Positions 18,743 to 27,988 of a stretch of DNA of 64,000 bases are shown piece by piece. Both the position numbers and the translations under genes were made by a program. The notes under the pieces were generated by a model that made no database searches, was not told the DNA's origin, and worked only from the letters and a program-made list of their open reading frames with translations. This DNA comes from Streptomyces mexicanus (GTDB lineage: Bacteria; Actinomycetota; Actinomycetes; Streptomycetales; Streptomycetaceae): contig NZ_LR732544.1 of assembly GCF_902506575.1 (NCBI RefSeq), forward strand, positions 5,364,365 to 5,428,364, given 5' to 3'. The number at the start of each line of letters is the position of its first letter. The first letter of the stretch is position 1.

Positions 18743-18824
18743 GATCTCCCGCGCTTCCGCGTGTGAAGGGGCCGGACTCCCGGTGCGCCGCTCCCCCGTG
18801 GGCGGCGCACCCGGGAACGCTGAC

Positions 18825-19658
18825 TCAGCTCTTGATGTCGCCGATCTTCGGCGCGGGCTCGTTCTGGTAGTTCGCCGGGCCGAAGTTGGCCTTCACGGCC
18901 TTGTCCCAGGAACCGTCCGCGACCATGTCCTCCAGGGCCTTGTTGATCTTGGCCTTGAGGTCGCTGCCCTTCTTGACGCCGATGCCGTAGTTCTCGTTGG
19001 TCATCTTGAAGCCGCCCAGCTTGAACTTGCCCTTGAACTGGGCCTGGGAGGCGTACCCGGCCAGGATCGAGTCGTCCGTGGTCAGGGCGTCGATGGCCTT
19101 GTTCTGCAGACCGGTCAGACAGGCCGAGTACGTCGGGTACTGCTGAAGGTTCGCCTTGGGCGCCAGCTTGTCCTTGACGTTCTGCGCCGAGGTCGAGCCG
19201 GTCACCGAGCAGAGCTTCTTGTTGTTCAGGTCGGCCGGCGACTTGATCGAGTCGTCGTCGGCGCGCAGCAGCACGTCCTGGTGGGCCAGCAGGTAGGGGC
19301 CGGCGAAGTCGACCTTCTTCTCCCGCTCGGGCGTGATCGAGTAGGTGGCGGCGATGAACTGCACGTCACCGCGCTGCAGCATGGTCTCGCGGTCGGCGCT
19401 CTTGGACTCCTTCCACTCGATCTGGTCCTCGTTGTAGCCGAGTTTCTTGGCGACGTACTTCGCCACGTCCACGTCGAAGCCGGAGTAGCCCTGCGGGGTC
19501 TTCTGGCCGAGGCCCGGCTGGTCGAACTTGATGCCGATGGCGATCTTCTTGCCGCCGCCGGACGAGCCGGGGTCCTTGTCGTTCGAGCCGCACGCCGTGG
19601 CGGAGACGGCGAGGGCGAGCACGACGGCCGAGGCGGCGGTGACCTTGCGGAGCTTCAT
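18825..19658 (-). CDS. gluB: Glutamate-binding lipoprotein GluB
   Basis: A 277-aa extracellular solute-binding protein of the amino-acid type-3 family. The signal peptide MKLRKVTAASAVVLALAVSA leads into lipobox SATAC with lipidated Cys near 23. Family segments include GYSGFDVDVAKYVAKKLGY near the N-terminus, FIAATYSITPEREKKVDFAGPYLLAHQD and a final SWDKAVKANFG. It captures glutamate for GluCD. The gap to gluA upstream (about 200 bp) holds a short repeat; gluC follows. Confidence 0.95.
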   Translation of the reverse strand: MKLRKVTAASAVVLALAVSATACGSNDKDPGSSGGGKKIAIGIKFDQPGLGQKTPQGYSGFDVDVAKYVAKKLGYNEDQIEWKESKSADRETMLQRGDVQFIAATYSITPEREKKVDFAGPYLLAHQDVLLRADDDSIKSPADLNNKKLCSVTGSTSAQNVKDKLAPKANLQQYPTYSACLTGLQNKAIDALTTDDSILAGYASQAQFKGKFKLGGFKMTNENYGIGVKKGSDLKAKINKALEDMVADGSWDKAVKANFGPANYQNEPAPKIGDIKS

Positions 19659-19773
19659 GCTGTGTGTCCTTTGCTGAGGTGAGGAGTCGGGGCCCGCGCG
19701 GGGCGGGGACGGCGTCGCCGCGGCGGGGACGGGCCGGCGGGCACTGCTCCCGGGCCGTCGGTGGAGCGGGAGC

Positions 19774-19845
19774 GCGGTCAGTGGGTGCGGACCACGGTCG
19801 GCGGTCAGTGGGTGCGCATCACGGTCGGTGGGTGCCGCGCACGGT
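19774..19845. repeat. 27-bp direct repeat between gluA and gluB
   Basis: Two adjacent 27-bp units (19,774–19,800 and 19,801–19,827) beginning GCGGTCAGTGGGTGCG, followed by a partial third. On the minus strand each full unit carries CACCCACTGACCG, similar to the gluA end (CACCACTGACGG at 19,868–19,857). This may be tandem copying of the gluA 3' end. Its position between the ATPase and the binding-protein gene could affect mRNA stability. Confidence 0.7.
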
Positions 19846-19862
19846 CCGGGGCGCGGACGCCG

Positions 19863-20639
19863 TCAGTGGTGCAGGATCTTCGACAGGAAGTCCTTGGCCC
19901 GGTCGCTGCGCGGGTTGCTGAAGAACTGGTCCGGCGTCGCCTGCTCGACGATCCGGCCGTCGGCCATGAAGACCACCCGGTTGGCGGCGGACCGGGCGAA
20001 CCCCATCTCGTGGGTGACGACGATCATCGTCATGCCGTCCCGGGCGAGCTGCTGCATGACCTCCAGCACCTCGTTGATCATCTCCGGGTCCAGCGCGGAG
20101 GTCGGCTCGTCGAAGAGCATGACCTTCGGGTCCATGGCCAGTGCCCGGGCGATCGCCACGCGCTGCTGCTGGCCGCCGGAGAGCTGCGCGGGGTACTTGT
20201 CGGCCTGTGCGCCCACGCCCACCCGGTCCAGCAGCGCCCGGGCCCGCTCCTCGGCCTTCCTCTTGTCCGTGCGGCGGACCTTGATCTGCCCCAGGGTCAC
20301 GTTCTCCAGCACGGTCTTGTGCGCGAAGAGATTGAAGGACTGGAAGACCATGCCGACGTCGGCGCGCAGCCGGGCCAGCTCCTTGCCCTCCTGGGGCAGC
20401 GGCTTGCCGTCTATGGTGATCGAGCCGGAGTCGATGGTCTCCAGCCGGTTGATGGTGCGGCACAGGGTGGACTTCCCGGACCCGGAGGGCCCGATGACCA
20501 CGACCACCTCGCCGCGGGAGATCGTCAGCTCGATGTCCTGGAGCACGTGCAACGCGCCGAAGTGCTTGTTGACGCTCTTCAGGACGACCAGATCGTTGCT
20601 CGCGGCCACGTCTTCCTTGGCCACCGACACTGCGGTCAT
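19863..20639 (-). CDS. gluA: Glutamate ABC transporter ATP-binding protein GluA
   Basis: A 258-aa ABC ATPase of the polar amino-acid importer family. Walker A is GPSGSGKS (50–57), the signature LSGGQ is at 153–157, Walker B is MLFDEPT with ALDPE following, and the H-loop is VVTHEM. The ATG at 20639 is the family start; the frame is open upstream but lacks homology. It is the first gene of gluABCD on the minus strand and is divergent from gluR–gluK, which in S. coelicolor senses glutamate and controls this operon. A candidate promoter and direct repeats lie at 20,673–20,722. Confidence 0.96.
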   Translation of the reverse strand: MTAVSVAKEDVAASNDLVVLKSVNKHFGALHVLQDIELTISRGEVVVVIGPSGSGKSTLCRTINRLETIDSGSITIDGKPLPQEGKELARLRADVGMVFQSFNLFAHKTVLENVTLGQIKVRRTDKRKAEERARALLDRVGVGAQADKYPAQLSGGQQQRVAIARALAMDPKVMLFDEPTSALDPEMINEVLEVMQQLARDGMTMIVVTHEMGFARSAANRVVFMADGRIVEQATPDQFFSNPRSDRAKDFLSKILHH

Positions 20640-20672
20640 CGCTACAGGCTCCGTCCTCCTCGGTTTCGCAGG

Positions 20673-20722
20673 ACAGTAGCCACCTGCGCGACCAGCGTCA
20701 TTACATCTGAGGGAGATCTGAG
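20673..20722 (-). promoter_or_regulatory. gluA: Candidate gluA promoter with upstream direct repeats (GluR site?)
   Basis: On the minus strand, TGACGC (20,700–20,695) and TACTGT (20,678–20,673) are spaced 16 bp as a –35/–10 pair. Directly upstream are two ATCTGAG repeats (20,705–20,711 and 20,716–20,722 on the plus strand), 11 bp apart, one helical turn. Such repeats beside the –35 are typical of OmpR-family activator sites, and GluR is that type. The remaining gap to 20,955 contains nothing else I recognise. Confidence 0.45.
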
Positions 20723-20955
20723 CATCACGATCCGGTAGCGGCCGGACACGCGCCGTCATGCGCGCGGGTGGGGCGCGTACCGGCTGGATAACGACAGGGA
20801 GTGCGCCCCCGGAAGCCTCTTGACGAGGCACTCGTCGATCGGCGTGACTGCCATGGTGCACGCGCGCGTGCCGGAGATCGGCACCATGCGCACACGCTGC
20901 GCATCCGCATCCTGCACATCGTGGCGATACGACGGATGAACCGGAGGGGGCCGGG

Positions 20956-21642
20956 ATGAGACTGCTGCTCGTCGAGGACGACAACCACGTCGCGGCCGCC
21001 CTGTCCGCGGTCCTGGCCCGGCACGGCTTCGACGTCACGCACGCCCGCAGCGGGGAGGAGGCCCTGCAGGCGCTCGTCCCGCAGAGCACCGCCTTCGGGG
21101 TGGTCCTGCTCGACCTCGGCCTGCCCGACCAGGACGGATACGAGGTCTGCGGCAAGATCCGCAAGCGCACCAGCACCCCGGTGATCATGGTCACCGCCCG
21201 CTCCGACGTGCGCTCGCGCATCCACGGCCTCAACCTCGGCGCCGACGACTACGTCGTCAAGCCCTACGACACCGGGGAACTGCTCGCCCGCATCCACGCC
21301 GTCAGCCGCCGCACCGCCCACGAGGACGCGAGCGGCGGCGGCGACGGCACGCTGCACCTGGGCCCCGTGCTCATCGAACTGCCCACCCGCCGCGTCAGCG
21401 TCGACGGCGCGGTCGTCCAGCTCACCCGCAAGGAGTTCGACCTGCTGGCCCTGCTCGCCCAGCGTCCCGGAGTGGTCTTCCGCCGGGAGCAGATCATCAG
21501 CGAGGTCTGGCGCACCAGCTGGGAGGGCACCGGCCGCACCCTGGAGGTGCACGTCGCCTCCCTGCGTTCCAAACTCCGCATGCCGGCCCTGATCGAGACC
21601 GTCCGCGGCGTCGGCTACCGCCTCGTCGCGCCGGCCGCCTAG
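20956..21642 (+). CDS. gluR: OmpR-family response regulator GluR
   Basis: A 228-aa response regulator. The N-terminal receiver has the acidic pair VEDD, the phospho-acceptor Asp in [10 protein letters not shown] (near 54) and Lys in YVVKPYD. The C-terminal winged helix ends with TVRGVGYRL. In S. coelicolor the orthologous pair GluR–GluK responds to glutamate and regulates gluABCD, which sits divergently here in the same arrangement. The sensor kinase follows after 9 bp. Confidence 0.94.
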   Translation: MRLLLVEDDNHVAAALSAVLARHGFDVTHARSGEEALQALVPQSTAFGVVLLDLGLPDQDGYEVCGKIRKRTSTPVIMVTARSDVRSRIHGLNLGADDYVVKPYDTGELLARIHAVSRRTAHEDASGGGDGTLHLGPVLIELPTRRVSVDGAVVQLTRKEFDLLALLAQRPGVVFRREQIISEVWRTSWEGTGRTLEVHVASLRSKLRMPALIETVRGVGYRLVAPAA

Positions 21643-21651
21643 CGGGCCGGG

Positions 21652-23079
21652 GTGCGCGCACGTCTGCTGCCGCTGCTCATCGTCCTGATGGCGGCGGTGC
21701 TGCTCGCCCTCGGCGTCCCGCTGGCCGTCAGCCTGGCCGCCGCCCAGCAGCAGAAGGTGGTCGTCGACCGGATCGACGACACGGCGCGGTTCGCCGCGCT
21801 CGCCCAGTTCGTCACCGACCGTCCCACCGGCTCCCGCCAGACGGTCCCCGACGAACGCCTGGAGACCCTCCGGCGCGAACTCGCCAGCTACCACGACGTC
21901 TACGGCATCCACGCCGGCGTGTTCTACCGCTCCGGCATTCCCATGGCGAACGCACCGGAGGACTGGTCGCTGCCGGCCGCGGGCGAGGTGCGCGCCGCCT
22001 TCGACGAGGCCCTGCTGAGCCGGCGCAGCCACGACCCCCGGCAGGTGTGGCCCTGGCAGCGGGGGCGGCTCGTCGTCGCCTCGCCCGTCATCCGTGACGG
22101 CGACGTGGTCGCGGTCGTCGTCACCGACTCGCCCACCGGGCAGATGCGCGCCCGGACCCTGCACGGCTGGCTGATCCTGGGCCTGGGCGAGACGGCCGCG
22201 ATGCTGGTCGCCGTCGGCGCCGCCCTGCGGCTCACCGGCTGGGTGCTGCGTCCCGTACGAGTGCTCGACGCCACCACCCACGACATCGCCACCGGCCGGC
22301 TGAAGTCCCGGGTGGCCGCGGCCGGCGGGCCCCCGGAACTCAGACGGCTGGCCCGCTCGTTCAACGAGATGGCGGACCACGTCGAGGACGTGCTGGAGCA
22401 GCAGCGCGCCTTCGTCGCCGACGCCTCGCACCAGCTGCGCAACCCGCTCGCCGCACTGCTGCTGCGCATCGAGCTGCTCGCGCTCGAACTGCCCGAGGGC
22501 AACGAGGAGATCGCCTCGGTGCGCGCCGAGGGCAAGCGGCTGGCGCAGGTCCTGGACGACCTGCTGGACCTGGCGCTCGCCGAGCACGCGGAGGCCGACC
22601 TGCAGCTCATCGACATCGGCGAGCTGACCGCGGAGCGGGTGGCGGCCTGGACACCGGCCGCCGAGGCCAAGGGGGTGCGGCTGGTGGGCACCTGCCCGGC
22701 CACCACGGCCTGGGCCGATCCGGTGGCGCTGTCCTCCGCGCTCGACGCGGTGATCGACAACGCGGTGAAGTTCACCCCGCGCGGCGAGCGCGTGGAGGTG
22801 ACGGTCCACGGCGGCGGCGACACCTCCACGGTCGTCGTCGCCGACCACGGCCCCGGCCTCACCGATGAGGAACTGGCCCGCATCGGCGACCGCTTCTGGC
22901 GCAGCGGCCGCCACCAGAACATCAAGGGCTCCGGCCTCGGCCTGTCCATCTCCCGGGCGCTGCTGGCCGCGGGCGGCGGCGGCATCTCCTACGCCCACCA
23001 CCGCGCCGAGGAACCGCACGGGCTGAAGGTCACGGTCACCGTGCCGCGCACGGAGCCGGACCGGGGCGTCGGGGTTTGA
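21652..23079 (+). CDS. gluK: Sensor histidine kinase GluK
   Basis: A 475-aa membrane kinase. TM1 is close to the N-terminus (LLPLLIVLMAAVLLALGVPL), then an extracellular sensor of ~130 residues, TM2 (LILGLGETAAMLVAVGAALR), HAMP and the phospho-acceptor His in FVADASHQLRNPL. The ATPase has N-box DNAVKFT, G1 DHGPGLT and G2 GSGLGLSI. It starts at GTG 21652, 9 bp after gluR. It is the partner of GluR for glutamate sensing. Its stop codon opens a 27-bp tandem-repeat array. Confidence 0.94.
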   Translation: MRARLLPLLIVLMAAVLLALGVPLAVSLAAAQQQKVVVDRIDDTARFAALAQFVTDRPTGSRQTVPDERLETLRRELASYHDVYGIHAGVFYRSGIPMANAPEDWSLPAAGEVRAAFDEALLSRRSHDPRQVWPWQRGRLVVASPVIRDGDVVAVVVTDSPTGQMRARTLHGWLILGLGETAAMLVAVGAALRLTGWVLRPVRVLDATTHDIATGRLKSRVAAAGGPPELRRLARSFNEMADHVEDVLEQQRAFVADASHQLRNPLAALLLRIELLALELPEGNEEIASVRAEGKRLAQVLDDLLDLALAEHAEADLQLIDIGELTAERVAAWTPAAEAKGVRLVGTCPATTAWADPVALSSALDAVIDNAVKFTPRGERVEVTVHGGGDTSTVVVADHGPGLTDEELARIGDRFWRSGRHQNIKGSGLGLSISRALLAAGGGGISYAHHRAEEPHGLKVTVTVPRTEPDRGVGV

Positions 23080-23212
23080 CGGGCCGGCAGTGCCGTCATG
23101 GTCCGACGGGCCGGTTGTGCCGTCATGGTCCGACGGGAGGGCAGTGCCGTCATGGCCTGACGACCCGGCGGTGTCGTCCGGGTTCGAGGGACCGGCGGTG
23201 TGGTCAGCGGAT
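23078..23212. repeat. Five copies of a 27-bp tandem repeat starting at the gluK stop
   Basis: Units begin at 23,078, 23,105, 23,132, 23,159 and 23,186. The first is the gluK stop itself (TGACGGGCCGGCAGTGCC…). The first three units are close copies sharing GTGCCGTCATGG; the last two have drifted. The gene on the other side ends just beyond the array at 23,230, so the array fills nearly the whole convergent gap. Confidence 0.85.
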
Positions 23213-23229
23213 GACCGGCCGTGGCGCCA

Positions 23230-24228
23230 TCAGGGTTTGACCGACCGGTAGTAGCGGCGCGCGCCCTCGTGCAGCGCCAGCGGGTCGGTGTAGATCGCGG
23301 TGCGCAGATCGACCAGCTGCGCGGAGTGCACATGGGCGCCGATGCCGTCCCGGCTCTTGATGACGGTCCGGGTCACCCACTCGGTGAGCCGCTCGCCCAC
23401 GTCCGCCCGGGTGATCAGGACGTTGGAGACGGCGATGGTCGGCACCGTCGAGCCCTGCTGGACCTTCGGGTACGCCGACTCCGGCATGTTGGTGGCGCGG
23501 TAGTAGCGCGTCGCGCCGCCCTCCGCGTGCAGCCGGGCCACCAGATCGCCCTCGATCGGCACGAACCGGAACGGGAACGTATCGGCGAGCCGTGTCAACC
23601 CGTCCGTCGGCAGCCCGCCCGACCAGAAGAAGGCGTCGGCCGCGCCCTGCCGCAGCCGGCCCGGTCCGGTGTCTATGCCGTCGGCCAGCGGCCGGATGTC
23701 CCGGTGCGGATCGATCCCGGCGGCCCGCAGCAGCCGCTCCGCGATCAGCCGGACCCCCGACTGCGGCGGTCCGACCACCACCCGCTTGCCCCGCAGGTCG
23801 GCGACGGAGCGGATCGAGGAGCCGCGCGGGACGACGAGCTGGATGTAGTCGTCGTACAGGCGGGCGACCCCGCGCAGCCGGTCCGCGCCCGGACCGTGCT
23901 CCAGCTCGTAGGTCTCGACCGCGTCGGCCGCGGCGATGGTGAAGTCGGCCTTGCCGGTCGCCACGCGCGTGACGTTCTCCTGCGAGCCGTCGCTGGTCAG
24001 CAGCCGCACCCGCAGCCGCGGCATGTCCTTGGCGAACGCGGTGCGCAGCCGCACGCCGTACTCCTGGTAGACGCCGCGCAGGGTTCCGGTGCTGAAGGTG
24101 ATCGTCCCGCCGGGCGGCGTCTCACGCAGCGGCAGCAGCCACCACAGCAGCAGCCCGAGGACCACGGCACCGGCGGCCGCGCCCTGCAGGCCGCGACGCC
24201 TGCCGATCGTACGGAACACCGTGGACAT
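23230..24228 (-). CDS. TAXI-family TRAP-type solute-binding protein
   Basis: A 332-aa protein with one N-terminal membrane anchor/signal (LQGAAAGAVVLGLLLWWLLP). TAXI-family features follow: TFSTGTLRGVYQEYGVRL, DFTIAAADAVETYE, LRGKRVVVGPPQSGVRLIAERLL and a C-terminal helical region. TAXI proteins bind substrates such as glutamate for TRAP transporters. No TRAP permease gene is in the window, so it may act as a sensor or accessory protein. It is convergent with gluK, and the same order occurs in other streptomycetes, which hints at a link to GluRK. Confidence 0.9.
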   Translation of the reverse strand: MSTVFRTIGRRRGLQGAAAGAVVLGLLLWWLLPLRETPPGGTITFSTGTLRGVYQEYGVRLRTAFAKDMPRLRVRLLTSDGSQENVTRVATGKADFTIAAADAVETYELEHGPGADRLRGVARLYDDYIQLVVPRGSSIRSVADLRGKRVVVGPPQSGVRLIAERLLRAAGIDPHRDIRPLADGIDTGPGRLRQGAADAFFWSGGLPTDGLTRLADTFPFRFVPIEGDLVARLHAEGGATRYYRATNMPESAYPKVQQGSTVPTIAVSNVLITRADVGERLTEWVTRTVIKSRDGIGAHVHSAQLVDLRTAIYTDPLALHEGARRYYRSVKP

Positions 24229-24392
24229 GCGCGCGATCCTGCCAGCCGGGGGCGCCCTCTGACCAGGCCTGCACCGGCCGGGAGCCGGCTTCGGGCGGCT
24301 CCGCGTGGGCGCCCGGGTCCATCGCTCGGGGCGTCCGGGCCGGCGGTAGCCGGGCGGCCGGGGCTGTCGGTGGCCGCGGTTACAGTCGCCCT

Positions 24393-24824
24393 ATGACGTC
24401 CTCGCCCGCCGGCAGTCGCCGTACGACCTCCTCGCCCGCCGACCTCGTCCGTGAGTTCCACCACGCCTTCGGGCTCGACGTGCGCACCACACCGCAGCAG
24501 GTGTCGCCGCGGCTCGCCGCGCACCGGGGCGAGCTGCTCGCCGAGGAGGCGGCCGAGGTCGCCGAGGTCGCCACCGGCCCGCTGGACCGGCTGGCGCACG
24601 AACTGGCCGACGTGGTCTACGTGGCGTACGGCACCGCCCTGGTGCACGGCATCGACCTGGACGAGGTGATCGCCGAGATCCACCGCGCCAACATGAGCAA
24701 GCTCGGCCCGGACGGCCAGGTCGCGCGCCGCGCCGACGGCAAGGTGCTCAAGGGCGAGCACTACCGGGCGCCGGACGTCGCCGCCGTGCTGCGCCGGCAG
24801 GGCTGGGCGCCGGAGAGCGCCTGA
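24393..24824 (+). CDS. MazG-like nucleotide pyrophosphohydrolase family protein
   Basis: A 143-aa protein of the all-alpha NTP-pyrophosphohydrolase (MazG/HisE-like) superfamily. The metal-binding helix EELLxEExxE is seen as GELLAEEAAEVAEV, followed by ELADVVYVAYGTA (the ExxD element). The tail with ANMSKLGPDG…KVLKGEHYR is characteristic of the family. Members hydrolyse (d)NTPs to monophosphates. It is divergent from the TAXI gene and convergent with the GT87-like gene; no operon. Confidence 0.88.
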   Translation: MTSSPAGSRRTTSSPADLVREFHHAFGLDVRTTPQQVSPRLAAHRGELLAEEAAEVAEVATGPLDRLAHELADVVYVAYGTALVHGIDLDEVIAEIHRANMSKLGPDGQVARRADGKVLKGEHYRAPDVAAVLRRQGWAPESA

Positions 24825-24842
24825 CCGGGGGCGGGCGCCCGC

Positions 24843-26075
24843 TCAGCGCACCGGGGCCCGCGGCAGGTCCGGGGCCGGTCCGGCAGACCGCCGGGGCGAC
24901 GGCGACGACGTCCGGGCGCACCGCAGGGCGAGCACCAACGCCAGGCCGCACAGCGTGACCGCGTCCTTGAACGCCCGGCGCGTCGAGGCGTCCAGACGCG
25001 GAAAGGAAAAGCCCGGCGCCTGCGGGACGAGCGCGGCCCAGAACCAGGGCGAGCGCGCCGCCGCCCCCGCGCGCAGCGCCCCGGCGGCCAGCAGCGGCAC
25101 GACGACGACCAAGTAGTGCTCGTAGGCGGGCCGGGACACCAGGTACGAGGCCAGCATGAGCATCGACGCGGTCTCCGCGAGCCGCGCGGGACCCGGGTCG
25201 CCGCGCCGCCAGCGCCGCCCCGCGCACACCACGCCCGCCGCCGCCGCGGCCAGTGCCACGCCCTCGGCCAGGACCGGGGGCACCCCCAGCCGGGGCAGCA
25301 CCGCCGGCAGCGAGCAGTCGAAGGGGCGCATCAGCGCGTCCCCGCCCCGCAGGAGGAAGGGGAGGGTGCGGGTGACGAACCCGCCGGGGTCCGGCATGAT
25401 CAGCGCCGTGCCCGCGGACAACGCCAGGGGCAGCGCCACCATCCAGGCCGCCGCCCGCCACTGCCGGGCCAGCAGCAGCAGGACGAGGACCGGCGCCAGC
25501 AGCGGCTTCACCGCGACCGACACCCCGAGCACCGCCCCGGCCGCGCTCCACCGCCCGCGGTCCGCCAGCAGCAGCGCACCGGGCAGCGCGAGGACGCCGA
25601 CCGCGGTCCAGTTGCCCAGCTCCATCAGGTGGCCGACCGGCGCCCAGCACAGCACCAGGCCGAGCAGCCCGAGCACCGCGAACCGGCTGCGCGCCGGCAC
25701 CCGGAACAGCCGCAGCGCGCACCACCAGCCGCCCGTGACCAGCCCCACGCACAGCACGGGCGCGGCCAGGCGCAGCACCGGCGCGGGCAGCACCGCCTGC
25801 CCGGCGGCGAAGAGCACGGCGCTCGGCAGATAGAGGAAGCGCCGGTCGGCGTACGGGGGTCCGCCGTCGAGCCAGACCTGCCCGGCGTGCACGACGAAGG
25901 CGTTGTCCATGCCTCCCTGCGCGGAGACGGCCGCCACATGCGCGGCGCGGGCCAGCAGGACGACGGCGAGGACGGCGACCGGCACCGCACCGGCCGGCCG
26001 CAGCAGCCATGCCCGCAGGGCGGAACTCGGGGGCGTTTCCCGCGCGGACGTTCCGAGGGCTTCGCGAAGCTGCAT
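24843..26075 (-). CDS. Polytopic membrane protein, GT87-type glycosyltransferase family
   Basis: About 410 aa from ATG 26075 ([13 protein letters not shown]). Roughly ten hydrophobic helices span most of the length. An early [21 protein letters not shown] stretch resembles the acceptor/donor loop of GT87 polyprenol-phosphate-mannose-dependent mannosyltransferases, followed by the typical [16 protein letters not shown]. Such enzymes add mannose on the outer membrane face. The family call rests on pattern and topology, so the substrate is uncertain. It is divergent from miaB. Confidence 0.75.
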   Translation of the reverse strand: MQLREALGTSARETPPSSALRAWLLRPAGAVPVAVLAVVLLARAAHVAAVSAQGGMDNAFVVHAGQVWLDGGPPYADRRFLYLPSAVLFAAGQAVLPAPVLRLAAPVLCVGLVTGGWWCALRLFRVPARSRFAVLGLLGLVLCWAPVGHLMELGNWTAVGVLALPGALLLADRGRWSAAGAVLGVSVAVKPLLAPVLVLLLLARQWRAAAWMVALPLALSAGTALIMPDPGGFVTRTLPFLLRGGDALMRPFDCSLPAVLPRLGVPPVLAEGVALAAAAAGVVCAGRRWRRGDPGPARLAETASMLMLASYLVSRPAYEHYLVVVVPLLAAGALRAGAAARSPWFWAALVPQAPGFSFPRLDASTRRAFKDAVTLCGLALVLALRCARTSSPSPRRSAGPAPDLPRAPVR

Positions 26076-26335
26076 CACACGTACCTGTCCGGGAGGTGCT
26101 GCGGTGGCGGGAGGCGAGCGGGCGGTTCGTACCTTCCGCCCCATTCTGGTGCCATGGGGCCCGAGCCGGAGTCAGCGGCCGACCGTGTCGCCCGCCCGGG
26201 TCGTGCGGCGTTCCCCTGCCCATCGGCGGCGCCTTCCCTGCCGGTCGCGAAACCGCCCCCACCGGTCGGCGCCGGTCCTGCTTGCCGTCCGCCACCGCGT
26301 CCGGAGGCACTTCCGCGAGCGCCTACCCTTGTGGC

Positions 26336-27856
26336 ATGAGCAGCATCGACCGGAGCCAAGAAGTGGGCGTCACTCGCAGCTATGAGATCCGCACCTACGG
26401 GTGCCAGATGAACGTCCACGACTCCGAGCGGCTGGCCGGGCTGCTCGAGGACGCCGGGTACGTCCGGGCACCGGAGGGGTCGGACGGCGACGCGGACGTC
26501 GTCGTCTTCAACACCTGCGCCGTGCGCGAGAACGCCGACAACCGCCTCTACGGCAACCTCGGCCACCTCGCGCCGAAGAAGGCCAAGCGCCCCGGCATGC
26601 AGATCGCGGTCGGCGGCTGCCTGGCGCAGAAGGACCGGGACACCATCGTGAAGAAGGCGCCCTGGGTGGACGTCGTCTTCGGCACGCACAACATCGGCAA
26701 GCTGCCCGTCCTGCTGGAGCGCGCCCGTGTCCAGCAGGAGGCGCAGGTCGAGATCGCCGAGTCGCTGGAGGCGTTCCCCTCGACGCTGCCCACCCGCCGC
26801 GAGAGCGCGTACGCGGCCTGGGTGTCCATCTCCGTGGGCTGCAACAACACCTGCACCTTCTGCATCGTCCCGGCGCTGCGCGGCAAGGAGAAGGACCGCC
26901 GCCCCGGCGACATCCTCGCCGAGGTCGAGGCCCTGGTCGCCGAGGGCGTCTCCGAGATCACCCTGCTCGGGCAGAACGTCAACGCCTACGGCTCCGACAT
27001 CGGTGACCGCGAGGCGTTCAGCAAGCTGCTGCGGGCCTGCGGGAAGATCGACGGCCTGGAGCGGGTCCGCTTCACCTCGCCGCACCCGCGCGACTTCACC
27101 GACGACGTGATCGCCGCGATGGCCGAGACCCCGAACGTCATGCCGCAGCTGCACATGCCGCTGCAGTCCGGCTCGGACGCGGTCCTGAAGGCGATGCGCC
27201 GCTCCTACCGCCAGGAGCGCTACCTCGGGATCATCGAGAAGGTCCGGGCCGCGATCCCGGACGCGGCGATCACCACCGACATCATCGTGGGCTTCCCCGG
27301 CGAGACCGAGGAGGACTTCGAGCAGACGCTGCACGTGGTGCGCGAGGCCCGGTTCGCGCAGGCGTTCACCTTCCAGTACTCCAAGCGCCCGGGGACCCCG
27401 GCCGCCGAGATGGACGGCCAGGTGCCCAAGGAGGTCGTCCAGGCGCGCTACGAGCGGCTGGTCGCCCTCCAGGAGGAGATCTCCTGGGCGGAGAACAAGA
27501 AGCAGGTCGGCCGCACGCTGGAGCTGATGGTCGCCGAGGGCGAGGGCCGCAAGGACGACGCCACCCACCGCCTGTCCGGCCGCGCCCCCGACAACCGCCT
27601 GGTCCACTTCACCAAGCCGGACCAGGAGGTGCGCCCCGGCGACGTGGTCACCGTCGAGGTCACCTACGCCGCCCCGCACCACCTGCTCGCCGAGGGGCCG
27701 GTGCTGGACGTGCGCCGCACCCGCGCGGGAGACGCCTGGGAGAAGCGCAACGCCGAGCGGGCGGCCAAGCCCGCCGGTGTCATGCTGGGCCTGCCCAGGA
27801 TCGGTGTCCCGGAGCCGCTGCCGGCCGCCGCGAACAGCGGCTGCGGCTGCGACTGA
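26336..27856 (+). CDS. miaB: tRNA-2-methylthio-N6-dimethylallyladenosine synthase MiaB
   Basis: A 506-aa radical-SAM methylthiotransferase that converts i6A37 to ms2i6A37 in tRNA. The N-terminal UPF0004 domain has Cys residues in [15 protein letters not shown] and VGGCLAQ for the auxiliary cluster. The radical-SAM motif is CNNTCTFC (CxxxCxxC), and a TRAM domain closes the core. The C-terminus ends in a Cys-rich GCGCD typical of actinobacterial members. The chosen ATG at 26336 gives [11 protein letters not shown]; the open frame upstream lacks homology. Its substrate precursor is made by MiaA, encoded 2 kb downstream. The gene's 3' end is tandemly repeated beyond the stop. Confidence 0.96.
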   Translation: MSSIDRSQEVGVTRSYEIRTYGCQMNVHDSERLAGLLEDAGYVRAPEGSDGDADVVVFNTCAVRENADNRLYGNLGHLAPKKAKRPGMQIAVGGCLAQKDRDTIVKKAPWVDVVFGTHNIGKLPVLLERARVQQEAQVEIAESLEAFPSTLPTRRESAYAAWVSISVGCNNTCTFCIVPALRGKEKDRRPGDILAEVEALVAEGVSEITLLGQNVNAYGSDIGDREAFSKLLRACGKIDGLERVRFTSPHPRDFTDDVIAAMAETPNVMPQLHMPLQSGSDAVLKAMRRSYRQERYLGIIEKVRAAIPDAAITTDIIVGFPGETEEDFEQTLHVVREARFAQAFTFQYSKRPGTPAAEMDGQVPKEVVQARYERLVALQEEISWAENKKQVGRTLELMVAEGEGRKDDATHRLSGRAPDNRLVHFTKPDQEVRPGDVVTVEVTYAAPHHLLAEGPVLDVRRTRAGDAWEKRNAERAAKPAGVMLGLPRIGVPEPLPAAANSGCGCD

Positions 27857-27981
27857 TCCGCGACAGCGGCGGCGTCACCGGTTGAGGCTGCGGCTGATCC
27901 GTGACGGCGGCGAGAGCGGCTGCGTCACCGGTTGAGGCTGCGGCTGATCCGTGACGGCGGCGACAGCCGCTGCGTTACCCT
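27839..27981. repeat. ~50-bp tandem repeat copying the miaB 3' end
   Basis: Three adjacent units. The first covers the last miaB codons and the stop (GCTGCGGCTGCGACTGATCC). The second (27,887–27,936) and third (from 27,937) repeat GCTGCGGCTGATCCGTGACG and CTGCGTCACCGGTTGAG. The next gene's ATG follows the third unit directly. The array therefore spans the whole intergenic gap. Confidence 0.85.
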
Positions 27982-27988
27982 GCCGATC

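Noticed and set aside
27932-27988. Longer N-terminus for the dioxygenase-like protein
   Set aside because: The extra codons are translated from the miaB-derived repeat; homology starts at ATG 27989.
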